Assembly: GCA_022478985.1 (NCBI GenBank)
Contig: JAKSZP010002694.1
Location: 62,001-126,000 of the forward strand
Source of the DNA: Massospora cicadina
Lineage: Eukaryota > Entomophthoromycota > Entomophthoromycetes > Entomophthorales > Entomophthoraceae
DNA length: 64,000 nucleotides
Direction of reading: 5' to 3'
A program made the position numbers and the translations under genes. How positions within the stretch are numbered: position 1 is the first letter of the stretch; the number at the start of each line of letters is the position of its first letter. This document shows positions 33,985 to 45,280 of this stretch, one piece after another. The notes under the pieces are model-generated. The model was not told the origin of the DNA. It saw only the letters and a list, made by a program, of their open reading frames with translations, and searched no databases.

Positions 33985-34037
33985 ACTTTAATAAGAATAT
34001 TAATAAAAAAATTAAAAACATACTTTTCTTTAAATAA
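33985..34037 (+). repeat. Outer piece of the left arm of a long inverted repeat
   Basis: This AT-rich piece (AAAAAAATTAAAAACATAC and onward) resembles the reverse complement of about 51120-51170. It is continuous with 35998-36130 once element I is removed. The AT-richness lowers certainty. Confidence 0.45.
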
Positions 34038-35997
34038 TTTAAAATAAAAATTAAGGAAAAGATTATTTCCAATTGACATCACTTTTGAGCAATTTTGATT
34101 AAAAGTAACCGTTATTTTCCATCACCACCTACACTGCATAAGTTTTCCATTTATGTTTGCGGATCCACCACCTGCTTCACTAGTATGGGGCAGCGGTGCT
34201 CCACCTGATAGCGTTTTCTTCCCAGCAGAGGGAAACTCATGCAGACTGGCTCATCCAGTCCGCCAAATATATTGGGCCAATTTGTCCCTCCAAGGGACTT
34301 ATTATTACACTAAGTGCATGTCCACCCAACCTGCCCCACCCCCTAGCCCTACCCTGATCTAACATTTGCTTTTGCCTCCGCGTTGATTATGGACATCTCT
34401 TCCCATATGCCAACAAAGCAATAATTTAGCTGGCAATGGCCATGTTTGCACCAGCTGGGTTTATTGACTTCTGCCCTTACAAGGGCTATTTTGATATAGG
34501 CTTTCCCACCAAAGAGGACACAGCCGCTGCAGCAGCTACGCCCTTAATATATAAAAACACACCCATTACCACCACCCATACACGCCTCCCCGGTGATACC
34601 ACATCTGTGGTGACCTTTGCAAACCTTCCTTCACACCTTCCCCTCATACACTCTATGAAAAATTAATGAAAGGGTTGTACAAATATAGCACAGACCCCAT
34701 CCTCCACTTCCTTGCCCTAAGTGGTGCAGAACAATTAGTGGCACCATAGGCAATGGCCACCATTACCCCCCACCACCCAACCATAGCCCAGCACATCCCA
34801 CCATGTGCCTATATCCCATCTGCACTGGATCACTTCTTTTGGGCTCATATCAACAACGGCCACACAGTTTGCCCCCTCTGCCATGAGTTGGACCACTTCA
34901 AAAGGCCTGTTGCCACATTTAAAAAAATGTGAAACCACCAAGCCCACATGTGAGGCCACACAAACAGCATTTGAGTGGGGATTTTGTCTGCCCCCACCCC
35001 CCCCAGCTGAACGTTTGAAAAATCAGCAAACTTTTGCAACCAAAGCCCAAGCCAGTCTAATTTCTCACATTCTACCCAATCAGGAGCAGGTTTGGACCCA
35101 AATTCAAACCAACCAATTTCCCGCCCCAAAACTTACCCAATCAAAGCCGTGTCTCTCCAAATCAATCCTACTCAACCAAAATCTTTGGGACTTATTGGAT
35201 GAAATAACCAAATCTGGGGAAATTGTCTCACTTCAAGACTTTCTGGATAATTTAGAGCCATATTTGGCTTCAGACTTTGATGCAACATTCCTGTCCAAGA
35301 AATATATCCTCAAACCCACCGCTACCCCATTCTTAAGTGACCATCAACTTTCTGAGGCTGCAGTGGCCTCTCAGATAGTCGCCATCTCCACAAAGCTATG
35401 GCACTCTCAGTTGCTGAATTTAAAGAATGGCTACATTTAACTCAATTCCCTGCTGATTTCCCTGAAGTTGCAAAAATGGAAATTAAATGATTAAAAGAGA
35501 CTGCCACCTCCGCTGTCAAGCATGTAGCTGCACTGGCAGAATTTTCCCCCACCACACTCTTCACCAGAGCCAATATTATGAATTTCGCTCAGCTTTCTGA
35601 TCATGCATACAAGCTAAACACCATGTTGTCAAACTCCTGGAGGCTTTGCTCCAGGCCCAGATTGTTACTAAAGTTCTTAACAATTATCTATTTCACTTTG
35701 ACTCACATCCTGCGGATGCCCCAACCCCCTTGCTTTCAGCTTTGATTTGCCTCTTCAATGGTGAAGATGAAGTTGATAATCCGCCTGATCCCCCTTCCCC
35801 CTCCATCATGGTGGAAAAGCGGTTCACTGCTGCTACACCTGGTAGGTTAATTTTCATTTTGTTTTGGTGTCTTGACACTCATTTAAGTTTTTGGTTTGTG
35901 TTTTTAGTTCACATATTTGGTTTGTATCAATAATATCCGTCCCCTGATCAGCTTGCCTCAAATAAATTTAAATTTGAATAAATTTTAAAATAAAAAT
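34038..35997 (+). mobile_element. ORF1-only LINE derivative I with target-site duplication
   Basis: The element (34052-35983) is flanked by TTTAAAATAAAAAT at 34038-34051 and 35984-35997. It has a leader (TTTCCAATTGACATCAC), an ORF1-like frame and the 3' tail CCTGATCAGCTTGCCTCA followed by AATAAATTTAAATTTG. There is no endonuclease or RT. It is inserted in the left arm of the inverted repeat. Confidence 0.75.
34153..35830 (+). pseudogene. ORF1-like protein of element I
   Basis: It starts MFADPPPASLVWGSGAPP. Landmarks are FIDFCPYKGYFDIGF, an RRM-like strand (TSVVTFANLPSHLPL), and a cysteine cluster CPLCHELDHFKRP near 34875 that resembles half of a zinc knuckle. A long C-terminal region follows (34805-35440 open), and the end is DNPPDPPSPSIMV. 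It is broken at about five places. The family is the same as J1, J2 and H, with likely kinship to the LINE ORF1. The most plausible role is RNA binding in retrotransposition, inferred only. Confidence 0.6.
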
Positions 35998-36130
35998 AAA
36001 AAAATGCACTAAAAATAGTAAAATAACCTCTTTTATATATGTAACAAAAACCAATTATCTTTACAAGTACAATAATTTAATAAAAATTTGTTTATGCAAA
36101 ATTAAAATGAAAAGTGTGGGGGCTCATAAT
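35998..36130 (+). repeat. Left arm of a long inverted repeat (MITE-like)
   Basis: The sequence from TGCACTAAAAATAG to GTGTGGGGGCTCATAA is the reverse complement of 50976-51118, with modest divergence. Shared exact blocks include ACAAGTACAATAATTTAATA. The arms flank an interior (36131-36390 plus 50903-50975) into which element H was inserted. Confidence 0.75.
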
Positions 36131-36373
36131 ATTTGAATGCATTAGAAACTCATTGTCTTGATGGCTGACCCTAGAGGTTGAAGGTATATGATGCGGGCTT
36201 ATTCAGGGTGAATCTAAGCATTGCACAGTTTTAATACACGTGCACCACAATTTGATATTAAAACTTTAAAAGAAAAATTGTTATACACATATATTTATAT
36301 CTTAAATATGTCACACCTATGTATCTCTATATACGCATATATATCATAGTGTAGTAAAATTATTTGACCAATA
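36131..36373. other. Interior of the inverted-repeat element
   Basis: This is AT-rich sequence without coding pattern. It ends at the target duplication TTTTACTGCAAATATAA (36374-36390) that flanks element H. Confidence 0.45.
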
Positions 36374-36525
36374 TTTTACTGCAAATATAATTTTTAGATT
36401 TTTAGATTTTATTTTGGGTACGCTGACCAGGAGATGGACTGTACCAAAAATCAAACAAAAAAATCAATTAAATGAATGAATGGGAAGACAAAACAAAAAC
36501 TCTAACTAGGTGGGGGCGGAAACTT

Positions 36526-37279
36526 CTAACCCATCATGTCAAAGGGTGAGGGGGAGTCAGGAAGGTTTTCTGTAGACATATCCGCCATGAAAATGTCATT
36601 TTGATTGAAGAAACAAACTAAAATGGATAGCCAGGGCGTTGTGGCATCAGCATAGTATGGGTGGATGGTGGTGTAGTAAGAGTTCTCCTCCTCTTCATTG
36701 AGATCAGCATGGTAGACTGCTTCAACAGACTCTGATAAGTGATGCTCAGCTTGGATTTGGGCATTGGGGAGCTGTGCAAAATCGGAGATACATTGGTGAG
36801 TGATATTAGAGGATGAGTTAAATTCTGATAGCTTAGTGACATTCATGACAGTGGCTTTGGCATTGTCAAACAATTTTGAGGTATTGCTGCAGGCTGATTT
36901 GGGGAAATCAGGTGATAAAGTAGAGTGTGGGCAGCCCAAGTTGGTATTGAGCCCCTGATTGGGCCAATGCTTTGTGAAGGTTTGGGCAATGGGGGAGGCC
37001 ACCGCTGCAAATGTGAGCTGGTGGTCACTTTAGTAGGGGCTGCATTGAATTTAGGAGTGAAACGTTTGGGGAATAGAGTATCATCAACATCTTAAAAGAA
37101 ATTTGACCTGACTATAATCAAATTGGCTGAGAGGTTGACCAGAGTCCTCAATCATGATAATATCACCTGATTCATCAATCTTGGCCAATAGGTCCCATGG
37201 ATTTTGGTTTACAAGAATAGTGGATGAATTCAGGTGGTGTAGGAGTTGAATGGGCTGCTTAGGTACATAGGGTGGTATA
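36526..37279 (-). pseudogene. ORF1-like protein of H, C-terminal part
   Basis: The open frame 36526-37002 ends NLPDSPSPFDMMG, the family C-terminus. Upstream, LVNQNPWDLLAKIDESGD matches LLNQNLWDLLDEITKSGE of element I. The N-terminal part is found beyond element B at 49847-50760. Acidic residues and a short Tyr/Asn-rich stretch precede the end. No catalytic motif is seen. Confidence 0.6.
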
Positions 37280-38042
37280 TGTCACAGCTAGTGACATATT
37301 TCCTGTAAATAACCGCCCTTTAAAGCCAAGTCCAAAAAGCCCTTGGGGAAGAGACCAGAACCCATAAGGGTCACTAATGACCTATCTAAGGTCATTGACA
37401 AAAAATGGGTTTTGGCTTTGCCATCCAGGGCTGAGAAAAACGGCTTAGTTGAGGCAAAAGCCCAGGCGGGAATTAAATGAAAGACCCAGAAAATCACAAG
37501 ATATGAGGCTACAAAATCTGTTAAAAGCTGGAAAAATTTTGATTTTGTTGAAAAATGACAAATTTGTAGCTCATATTAGATTCCAATGACTACTGGAATC
37601 TTTGTGAAGCAACCCCCTATAAATTAAGTCCCAAGATGAGAAAGGCTTTGCTTTTCTCAGATATTCTTATCACCCTAATAAAGTCTAGGAATTTTGGGCA
37701 AATTTCCTGTATATTTTTTTGTTTGAACAAAAAGATATATACTTCTCTGACAATCTGTGATGGCTGGAGTTCGTTTTCCACTCTGGTTTTCACCCCTCTG
37801 CTGTATGTGAGCCCTCCAACCACTCCGCCACCTATTCCACCAGCTCCGCCTCCTCATATTTCTCTGGACTTAGCCTTGGATTTTACGCCACCCTCTCCCA
37901 GCTCCTAGGGCCTCTTGTCCCCGATGGTTGTGGCCAATTTGGTGTGCGTTTTGCTCCAAATTTTATAGGGAAACACAATAATGACCGTTTAGGACATCTC
38001 TTCATTTTGTTGGGTCACTTGGCCTTGTTGTATTACCTTTGG
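37280..38042 (+). repeat. 5' LTR of B, part 1 (up to the insertion of C)
   Basis: It is collinear with 49032-49792. It breaks after ACCTTTGG, where the 3' LTR continues with CCTGTGTC. The B LTR also carries two reading frames: a DKKW-containing one (for example NDLSKVIDKKW) near its start, and a Pro-rich one of 90 codons at 37636-37908. Confidence 0.9.
37636..37908 (+). CDS. Pro-rich open frame within the B LTR
   Basis: The 90-codon frame ends in a Pro-rich stretch (SPPTTPPPIPPAPPP, then LDFTPPSPSS) before a stop. The 3' LTR keeps the same Pro-rich end (49478-49663), though its N-terminal part has a stop. No domain is recognisable. It could be chance, or part of a leader peptide of the element transcript. 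Confidence 0.35.
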   Translation: MRKALLFSDILITLIKSRNFGQISCIFFCLNKKIYTSLTICDGWSSFSTLVFTPLLYVSPPTTPPPIPPAPPPHISLDLALDFTPPSPSS

Positions 38043-38893
38043 TGTAAGGAGAGTGTCTATAACTCTCCTGTTTCCAGCATGGTAGTGCTCAGTTCACAGA
38101 GCCAACTCATGGAAACTAGCCATTAGTAATAAAGCTACTAGCGCCCAGCAGAGGGTTCTGAAGCAATAATAACTAAAAAATCAGTGCAATATTCATAATT
38201 ATTAAAACACCAAGAATGACGCGGTGCATAAAGAGGAAGGGGTAAAGCGTCCCAGGTTGGAGGGAACACAGGAGAACCAATGGTGCAATAGGGGATAGCT
38301 TGATTGTGTACAAAATGGCAAGATTAATGGAGCGTGAGACCTCCTCAAAGAGGTTTGCACATAGGAGCATTCAAAGATATCATTAAATAAAAATGTAAAG
38401 CAGGAAGATGTTTATTTGGGAAGTTGACCAATAAGGAATGTTGGTCAGGGAAAACATATTTAAACTCAGACGGGTGAATAAGGGGTTTGCAGAAGTGGAA
38501 CCAAGCACTGACCCACCAATAGGCAGACACTTCCATCCCAATTGGTCAAATATACCAAAACTGAATTCAATCGAGTAATTGATTGAAGTTGGATCTGACC
38601 TGAACGCATTGTTTCATAAATGGAACAGCTTTTGAAACCCCATTCCTTGACTAACTGAATCAAACCATCTGCATTCATTATGTAAGCCATTTCTTCCAAT
38701 GCCTGGGCTGATGTAAGGGACTGGGCATTTGGCACCCCACTAGTACCAACCTGAGCATATTTTGCCTGTAACCAGCGTTGGTCTAGGGTATGCCTAAGGT
38801 CATGGAGGGCTTGTAATTTCACCTTCTGGGCCTCCTGGCGCCCAGCCTTATCCTTGGGGTTGGTCCCCACTATGATGTCATGTGAACATGACA
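38043..38893 (-). repeat. 3' LTR of element C
   Basis: In element sense it starts TGTCATGTTCACATGACA, a perfect 8-bp inverted repeat, and ends CTCTCCTTACA. A polypurine tract GGGAGGAGAGAATAA (minus strand, 38894-38908) abuts it. Confidence 0.95.
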
Positions 38894-38894
38894 T
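38466..38894 (-). CDS. LTR-encoded protein of C (3' LTR copy), DQRW motif
   Basis: The 142-codon open frame begins at an ATG whose A is the last base of the internal region and whose TG is the first two bases of the LTR. The pol frame ends in TAA overlapping this ATG (TAATG), a layout that permits termination-reinitiation. The product has a basic N-terminal part (KDKAGRQEAQKVK) and the motif LRHTLDQRWLQA. A middle section follows (SAQALEEMAYIMNADG), then a C-terminal stretch with hydrophobic runs (LVYLTNWDGSVCLLVGQCL). No known domain is recognised. Elements A and B encode related motifs at the same LTR position. Confidence 0.6.
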   Translation of the reverse strand: MSCSHDIIVGTNPKDKAGRQEAQKVKLQALHDLRHTLDQRWLQAKYAQVGTSGVPNAQSLTSAQALEEMAYIMNADGLIQLVKEWGFKSCSIYETMRSGQIQLQSITRLNSVLVYLTNWDGSVCLLVGQCLVPLLQTPYSPV

Positions 38895-39029
38895 TATTCT
38901 CTCCTCCCAACAGGGCTCAACCCCCCTCCAGGGGCTTGCACAAGGGAAACGTTCTTGTGGGCAGGGGCCAACTTCATGGCGACAACGGTCAGTTTAGGCT
39001 GAGATCCTGCAGCCTAGGTAAAATGCTTG

Positions 39030-39330
39030 TGGAAGGCTTTAATCAGATCTTGGGAATGCACACAGTCGCGCGCTGGAATTCAACTGTTCTCTGCAGCGTC
39101 AAATCCCTTCTAGGATACCAGGTACTCCAGTTTTTTTTGACGCGGTGGGAGGCAACTATTTCTTCCTTCTCCCACTCTGGCGCCCCATCCATGAGATAGG
39201 CCTCAGGAGTCTCTGGTGGGGGGCCCTCAAACAACGTCAGTTTGCTCTCATGAAACACAGAGAAGATCAAAATGAAGGGGGTATATCTAGCTGGTATGAG
39301 GCGTGGCCCACCTCTCTAACCAAGCAGTAG
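39030..39330 (-). pseudogene. Element C chromodomain and pol C-terminus
   Basis: Read in two frames, the region gives a chromodomain pattern (YLVSWKGFDAAENSW, then LIKAFHKHF). The pol C-terminus that follows reads MKLAPAHKNVSLVQAPGGG and stops with TAA just before the LTR (38895-38990). Chromodomains steer integration toward modified chromatin. A 1-base slip lies inside the domain. Confidence 0.75.
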
Positions 39331-39779
39331 GGGCCAATCCTCTTTGACCTCATATTCTTGCATGGCTGCTTGATAAAATGTTACAGGCATCAAGCATTAC
39401 AAGATCCCTTCCTTGTATGCAGGACCCACTCTGCGCTTCCCATCAGTGTTCTCCTTATACACTTGCATTGCTGCCTTTAAGCTTGTGGAAACCCCTGGTG
39501 GACCTTCTTGATTGTCTTGGCAAAGTCCACCACCTCTTCAACCTTAGACCCACAGCTGGGCTCTATGTTAAAGGCGGGGTTAAAGCCATGACTTGCAAAA
39601 AAGGGGAACAACCGATTGAATAATGCAACATGTTGTTGTAATTAAATTGGGCCATAGGAAGGCGAGAAGCCAAATCTGAATGATCTGCAGTGGTTTAACA
39701 CCACAGGAAATGATCCAAGCACTGGTTCATTCGTTCATTCTGCCCATCTGATTGAGGGTGATAGGCAGTTGAATGGCAA

Positions 39780-41950
39780 GGGCAAATCTAAAGAGTCTTA
39801 CACAACTCTTCCCAAAAGACAAAGGTAAATTAGGGTCCCCAGTCACTGATAATCTCTCGGGGAACTCCATGGAGCGCAAACACATGCATGACGAAGAGCC
39901 TGGACATCTCAGCCGCAGTTATTATAGTTCTATAAAGTAATGAAGTGGGAGAACTTTGTAAACTGGTCCACCACCACCATGATGGCATCATAACCATCTG
40001 ATACAGTAGTTCTACAATAAAATCCACTGATAGGAAAGTTCAGAGCCCTTCAGCTTTCTGGACTGGTACCAGCAACCCCGCTAAAGGTTAACGATTTGGC
40101 TTCATTTGGTTGCAGATTAAGCACTCCTTACAATACCGCCCCACCTGAGCAGGCAAGCCCTTCCAATTGTATGTGCGTCATATTAACTCTATTGTCTTTG
40201 TTTTTCAGGATGACCAATGGTGAGTCCATCATGATGATCCCAGATGATTTCCAGGCGAAGTGGTCCAGCAGGAACCCATAGGCGCCCCTGAAACCACACC
40301 ATCTCATCCTTCACATGACAGCCCCTGGAGAGACCCTCTTGATTTAACTCGCAATTAGCAAGCATCATAGTATATTCAGCTGCTAGCGGCTGTGAAAGGA
40401 CTACCCTTCTGAACATACTATATTCCTCCGCATTTTCCAGAGGGGCAAGCGCTGGCCCACTGGCCGGAGGACAGAGAAGTTGGGACACAATTTTATTTGA
40501 GGGATTCATTAAATGTGTGTTATAAACCTCTGCCTCCTTGAGATTGGGTGCTAAAGCAGGGTTGCTGCTCAAAGCATCCGCCAAACCATTATCCTTGCCC
40601 TTGGTGAACTCATACTTGAATGCGAATTGGGCAAGGGTCTCATGCCAATGGGTCTGCCGTGGGGTTATGATATGAGGAGCGCAGTAGTACAGCAAGGTAA
40701 GGTGGTCTGTATGTACCCAGAAAGGTTTTGATGAGCCATGAAAGTGGTGACGCCAATAAGTCAGCTCCTCCACCACTTCCAATAACTCCTTATCATAAAC
40801 GGCGTAATTCAACTCTGGCAAAGACATTTTCCTTGAAAAATATCCCACTGTATGCTCTATCCCATCTTCGCCTACTTGTAACAAGGCAGCAGCTATGGCG
40901 AAGTTGGAGGCATCAGTAGACACAATGAACTCCTCTGAAGGGTCGACATGGCAAAGAACAGACGTGGACAACAGAGTGCACTTCACTGCTTGGAAAGCAT
41001 ACTCCAAAACAGAGACCACTGAAGCACCTTAGCACCGCTAGCCTTGTATAAGGGAGCTGCCACCTCAGAAAGATTGGGGGTGAACTTCTTGAGGAACGTA
41101 CATGTCCCCAAGAAGCTCCTCAATTCCTTGACTGAGGTGGGGGTGGGACACTCATGAATAGCCTTCTCCTTGTCTGGAGTCATCATGTGTCCTTGGTCAA
41201 ACATGACGTTGCCCAGAAAAGTGACCTGGGACTTAAAGAACTCACACTTGCTTATCTCAGCTTAAGGCTGGCTGCCTTTAACCGCTCCACCACTTGCCAA
41301 AGGTGTACTGCATGGGACTCCTGATCAGTGGAAAACACCAGGATATCATCTATGTAGAAGACCGCACATACCCCCAACAAGTCTCCAACGTTGCATTAAT
41401 GCGGCGTTGAAAGAAATCAGGGACATTCTTAAGCCCAAAGGGCATGACCCAAAACTAGAATATTTCTTTTCTGGTGAGGAAGGAAGTTAACCACTCCTGG
41501 CCCTTTTTATATCAGATCTGATTAAACGCATTGAGGCAATCCAGCTTGGAAAAGATCTTCGCCTTATCCACATAGCGCGCAATCTGTATATCCAAAGGGA
41601 TGAGATGGAGGTTGGGTATAGTGATGTTGTTAAGGTTCCCATCATCCACACATGGGCGCAGAGTACCATCAGACTTCTCAACAAAGAGAAGTGGAGAGCA
41701 TACAGGGAAGGTACGCTGAAAAATCGCCCCTTTGGTTAACTGTTCCTTCACCCACACATCCAACGCCTTTTTCTCCTGTACAGTCAATGGGTAAATGGGG
41801 GAAGTAATACGCACCAGATCCACAGTGAGCTTGAGGTCACAATCAAACTCAGAGTGCTCAGGGAGTGCGTTAGTGGATGCTGCATCAAAAGAGGATTCCA
41901 ACGCTTCAAGAAAGAAGGTATAGGAACTTCCACTTAGGGCTTCAACAAAG
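39780..41950 (-). pseudogene. Element C pol: RT, RNase H and integrase
   Basis: The RT N-terminal part (41512-41901) shows ITSPIYPLTVQEKKALDVWV, FVEKSDGTLRPCVD and IFSKLDCLNAFNQI. Connection and RNase H follow in a 276-codon open frame (40189-41019): FIVSTDASNFAIAAALLQVG, LNYAVYDKELLEVVEEL, VHTDHLTLLYY and NGLADALSSNPAL. The integrase zinc finger begins HHDGLTIGHPEK. The integrase core (39830-40027) shows MDFIVEL and EIISDWGP, where the usual DRGP has become DWGP. Several frameshifts separate these blocks. The lineage is the same as A and B. Confidence 0.85.
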
Positions 41951-42106
41951 GGTCAAGGCTATAAGGGAGAAGGTGGGTCCAGTGGGGCAATTCGCCCTGG
42001 GCGTTCTCTTCCAATAAAGGCACAACTAATGTGCGACCATTCTTCATGGTGATGGATAGGGTATTCTCTTTCAGGTTGGTTCTAATGTTAAACTTTCGCC
42101 ACCACT

Positions 42107-42325
42107 CTACACCCAAAATGATAGAAACAGGAGGTTTTTGACCGCGCTGAAGTGATCAGACAAGTGGTACTTGCCAACCTGATGATCCACTGTCCCAATG
42201 ATCTTCATAGTGGGAATACCTTGGGGCGCCCCTCCCTTAACCATACCACCTGACAAGTAACTCAATCCAAGGTATTCAGCTAGGCACTGGTCCATAAAGT
42301 TTTCAGAGGCGCCAATATACACCAA
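42107..42325 (-). pseudogene. Element C protease
   Basis: The active-site region reads ILVYIGASENFMDQCLAEYLGL, where the DTG of relatives has become YIG. The rest (MVKGGAPQGIPTMK, HFSAVKNLLFLSFWV) parallels B (FVKGGASQTIPSYR, FSSIKNLLYHFILG). Confidence 0.75.
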
Positions 42326-42345
42326 AATAGTGATGCTGAGTTTCC

Positions 42346-43061
42346 CTAAAGGGAAGAGAGGGTAGCAGTCAGTAGAAAATACCCAGAATGGTCTTTATTT
42401 AAAGCTGAAAATGCCAGCAAATCACCACCAAATTCTTCATTTGGAAGTAACATGTCACTCTGGTATGATTTTGGATCGAAGAAGGGAGAGGGATACTTGG
42501 CCACTCTTACTACTGAGGCCACATATCCCACCATATCTTCAGCAGGGGCATAAACATTTTTTATATTGTAGAAGCAGTTCCTTTTCAACTTCCTGAGTGC
42601 TGAGAATCATGGAAGAGGTCAAAAGGGGATTTTCTGGGGTGATTTGGTACATATGAATAGAGTCCTTCTCTGAGCCATGTGGGAGCAAATATGGTTCAGA
42701 GGTATACATAGTGTTTTTGTTATAAAACGCATTTTTAGATGCAAACAACCTTATTCCCATAACAGCAATGGAATGCCTGATGTTATCCAAGGCCAACATC
42801 CCCAGGGCCATCTGCACTGATTCTGCCAGCATCATCTGAACGTGCTGTCAAATTAAAGCCCGTTTGGTAAAATTGCAATTGGTAATTTTGGTGGAAAGTC
42901 AGGGAATCATGACTTTCAGACCTTGAAGCATCTATATTCACCAGGTACGAGCACAAAGGGTGGATACTTTCCATTTGGAGGCAACCATAATAACACTGAA
43001 TTGCTCCAACCTTCAGGTAAAAGAGGAAACAGTGGTGCGGCTGACAACAGCTAAAGCTCAC
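42346..43061 (-). pseudogene. Element C Gag-like region
   Basis: Only short frames remain (42346-42588, 42539-42835, 42783-43061). They lie between the 5' LTR and the protease, where gag belongs. I see no zinc knuckle, as in element B. Assignment is by position. Confidence 0.45.
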
Positions 43062-43143
43062 AGCTGGCGCCCATTGTTTCCACTTTGGAAAAGTATCTCA
43101 CAAAAAATTTCATGCACATAGAATTGAATGGTTGGTCAACTAA

Positions 43144-43993
43144 TGTAAGGAGAGTGTCTATAACTCTCCTGTTTCCAGCATGGTAGTGCTCAGTGCACAG
43201 AGCCAACGCATGGAAACTAGCCATTAGTACTAAAGCTACTAGCGCCCAGCAAAGGGGGCTGGAGCAATAATAACTACATCAAATCAGTGCGATATTCATA
43301 ATTATTAAAGCACCAAAAAATGACACGGTGCACAAAGAGGAAGGGGTTAAGCGTCCCAGTTTGGAGGGAACACGGGAGAACCAATGGTGCAATAGGGGAT
43401 AGCTTGATTGTGTACAAAATGGCAAGATTAATGGAGTGCGAGACCTCCTCAAAGAGGTTTGCACACAGGAGCGTTCAAAGATATCATAAAATAAAAATGT
43501 AAAACAGGAAGATGCTTATTTGGGACGTCGACCAACAAGTAATGTTAGTTAGGGAAAATATAAACTCAGAAGGGTGAATAAGGGTTTTGCAGAAGTGGAA
43601 CCAAGCACTGACCCACCAATAGGCAGACACTTCCATCCCAATTGGTCAAATATACCAAAACTGAATTTAATCGAGTAATTGATTGAAGTTGGATCTGACC
43701 TGAACGCATTGTTTCATAATTGGAACAGCTTTTGAAACCCCGTTCCTTGACTAACTGAACCAAACCATCTGCATTCATTATGTAAGCCATTCCTTCCAAT
43801 GCCTGGGCTGATGCAAGGGGCTGGGCATTTGGCACCCCACTAGTACCAACCTGGGCATATTTTGCCCATACCCAGAGTTGGTCTAGGGTATGCCTGAGGT
43901 CAGGGAGGGCCTGTAATTTCACCTTCTGGGCCTTTTGGCGTCCAGCCTTATCCTTGAGGTTGGTCCCCACTATGATGTCATGTGAACATGACA
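43144..43993 (-). repeat. 5' LTR of element C
   Basis: It is near-identical to 38043-38893 over its full length, with the same TGTCATGTTCACATGACA terminus (43976-43993). Confidence 0.95.
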
Positions 43994-44087
43994 ATTGGCC
44001 TGTGTCTTTCCCTCCAGCAACCTCCTGCGCTCCAATTTCCCTGACATTATCTGAGAAAAGCCTGGATTTTTTGTGAGTTTTTTTCAC
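43566..44087 (-). CDS. LTR-encoded protein of C (5' LTR copy)
   Basis: The frame is the same as at 38466-38894 and is open through the LTR. It is extended at its N-terminus by flanking sequence of element B, because no junction ATG exists here. Compared with the other copy there are about fourteen amino-acid changes but no stop and no frameshift. The motif reads LRHTLDQLWVWA here (R to L in the core). Only the LTR portion up to 43993 is element-derived. Confidence 0.5.
   Translation of the reverse strand: MKKTHKKSRLFSDNVREIGAQEVAGGKDTGQLSCSHDIIVGTNLKDKAGRQKAQKVKLQALPDLRHTLDQLWVWAKYAQVGTSGVPNAQPLASAQALEGMAYIMNADGLVQLVKERGFKSCSNYETMRSGQIQLQSITRLNSVLVYLTNWDGSVCLLVGQCLVPLLQNPYSPF
43999..44046 (+). 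repeat. 5' LTR of B, part 2
   Basis: It resumes at CCTGTGTCTTTCCCTCCAGC and ends CCCTGACA, matching 49798-49846. Confidence 0.9.
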
Positions 44088-45280
44088 TGTTGGGTGGCTA
44101 TAGTTAGCCCAATCCTCTCAGAGTTGTCACCCGTTGAAGCGGTCCACTGGGCTGGTACATTTGCATCCATTCTGGTCTTAGTTGTTACCTACCTCAAAGG
44201 ATGTGCTGAGGGTGTTGCGCGGCTCCCCTCACTCAAGACGCTAATAAAGTTTGCAGTACCTGCTACTACCAGTCTCACTCTCCACTTTACACGTGATTCC
44301 AAATTTTAAAAATGAAATCTTCGACATGTTGTCCAGCCTTAGGGCCCGCCAGAAGTATCAAGGCAAGGACTTAGCTGACATCCTCCTCCTCCACCAGCTG
44401 CTGCTCCATGAGATTTCAGAGGGAGTTCACCAATGGTTACTCTCCACGGGTGAGAATAATAGATCCCTGCTGGAATCTCTCCCAGCGTTTGAAACCTTTG
44501 TCAAGCCCTGCGAGTATCCCCCTGCTACCTTTGAGGACTATAACTCCTTTGTACACATGTCCCAAGGAGGCCTCACTACAGCTCAATACTTGCACCTGTT
44601 TCAAGAGTGAGCATCAAGGTTGGAATCTCTTGAACATTTGAAAATGGCCCTTCTCCGCAAGTCCCTAGATAATACTAGCGCTTCCCTTGGCATATGGGAT
44701 AACCCTCCCCCTCTCTATCTGGGAAATGCTCCATCCTTGTATCCCTGTTGTCTATAATCCCAGTACCACCAAGCCTAATTGTACCGCTGAACTTCAGATT
44801 CTAGAACTTGATGACTCCATCACTGTGGGGCACCAACATATTTTCAATCCAGTGGTGACATATACAGCTGAGACACTGGCCATTATGGACACTTCCTACC
44901 TGATTCTAAAATGCCCTACTTCTGTACTCTCCCAATACCGCTTGGAACCAGCAGTAAGCTCGCTGGAAGGTGAGACTGAAACCTCCGTCAAAGGTGGAGG
45001 TCCCCTCACTACTGATCCTGCACCGCCGCGCTCCACGGAGTACCCCTCACTTTTGTCAAAAAGTAGAGGGGGTTAGTAAGTCTAACCCACTTGATTCAGA
45101 GCATTATTTCCTCCAGGGTATGAACCTACCCGTTGCCGTTTTGGAACCTATGCCTTCTGTCCAACCTGTCATACCAGTTGGCCCAGTTGAACAACTCTTT
45201 CCTATCACTCCAGAGTCACCTCTTGTGGCGGACTCCATCCAGAAACGAGTAGAGATCCATGAGAGGATGCTTGAATAAGA
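44073..45280 (+). pseudogene. Element B Gag-like region
   Basis: Frames 44073-44309, 44251-44610 and 44687-45278 follow the 5' LTR. Segments include DMLSSLRARQKYQGKDLADI and FEDYNSFVHMSQGGLTTAQY. There is no zinc knuckle and no obvious capsid signature that I can name. The position before the protease supports gag. A nearby run (LDSEHYFLQGMNLPVAV, about 45090) may be the linker. Confidence 0.5.

Larger units (their letters stand above)
38038..43998 (-). mobile_element. Ty3/Gypsy chromovirus C, nested in the 5' LTR of B
   Basis: LTRs are at 38043-38893 (3' in element sense) and 43144-43993 (5'). Flanks are TTTGG (38038-38042) and ATTGG (43994-43998). The uninterrupted B LTR reads ACCTTTGGCCTGTG, which fixes the insertion site. 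The internal order on the minus strand is gag-like region, protease, RT, RNase H, integrase, chromodomain. Pol is damaged, but the LTR-borne frames are open in both LTRs. Confidence 0.9.

Noticed and set aside
38466..38894. LTR frame of C as a viral superantigen-type gene
   Set aside because: The only parallel is its location in an LTR. There is no sequence resemblance and no reason to expect that function.
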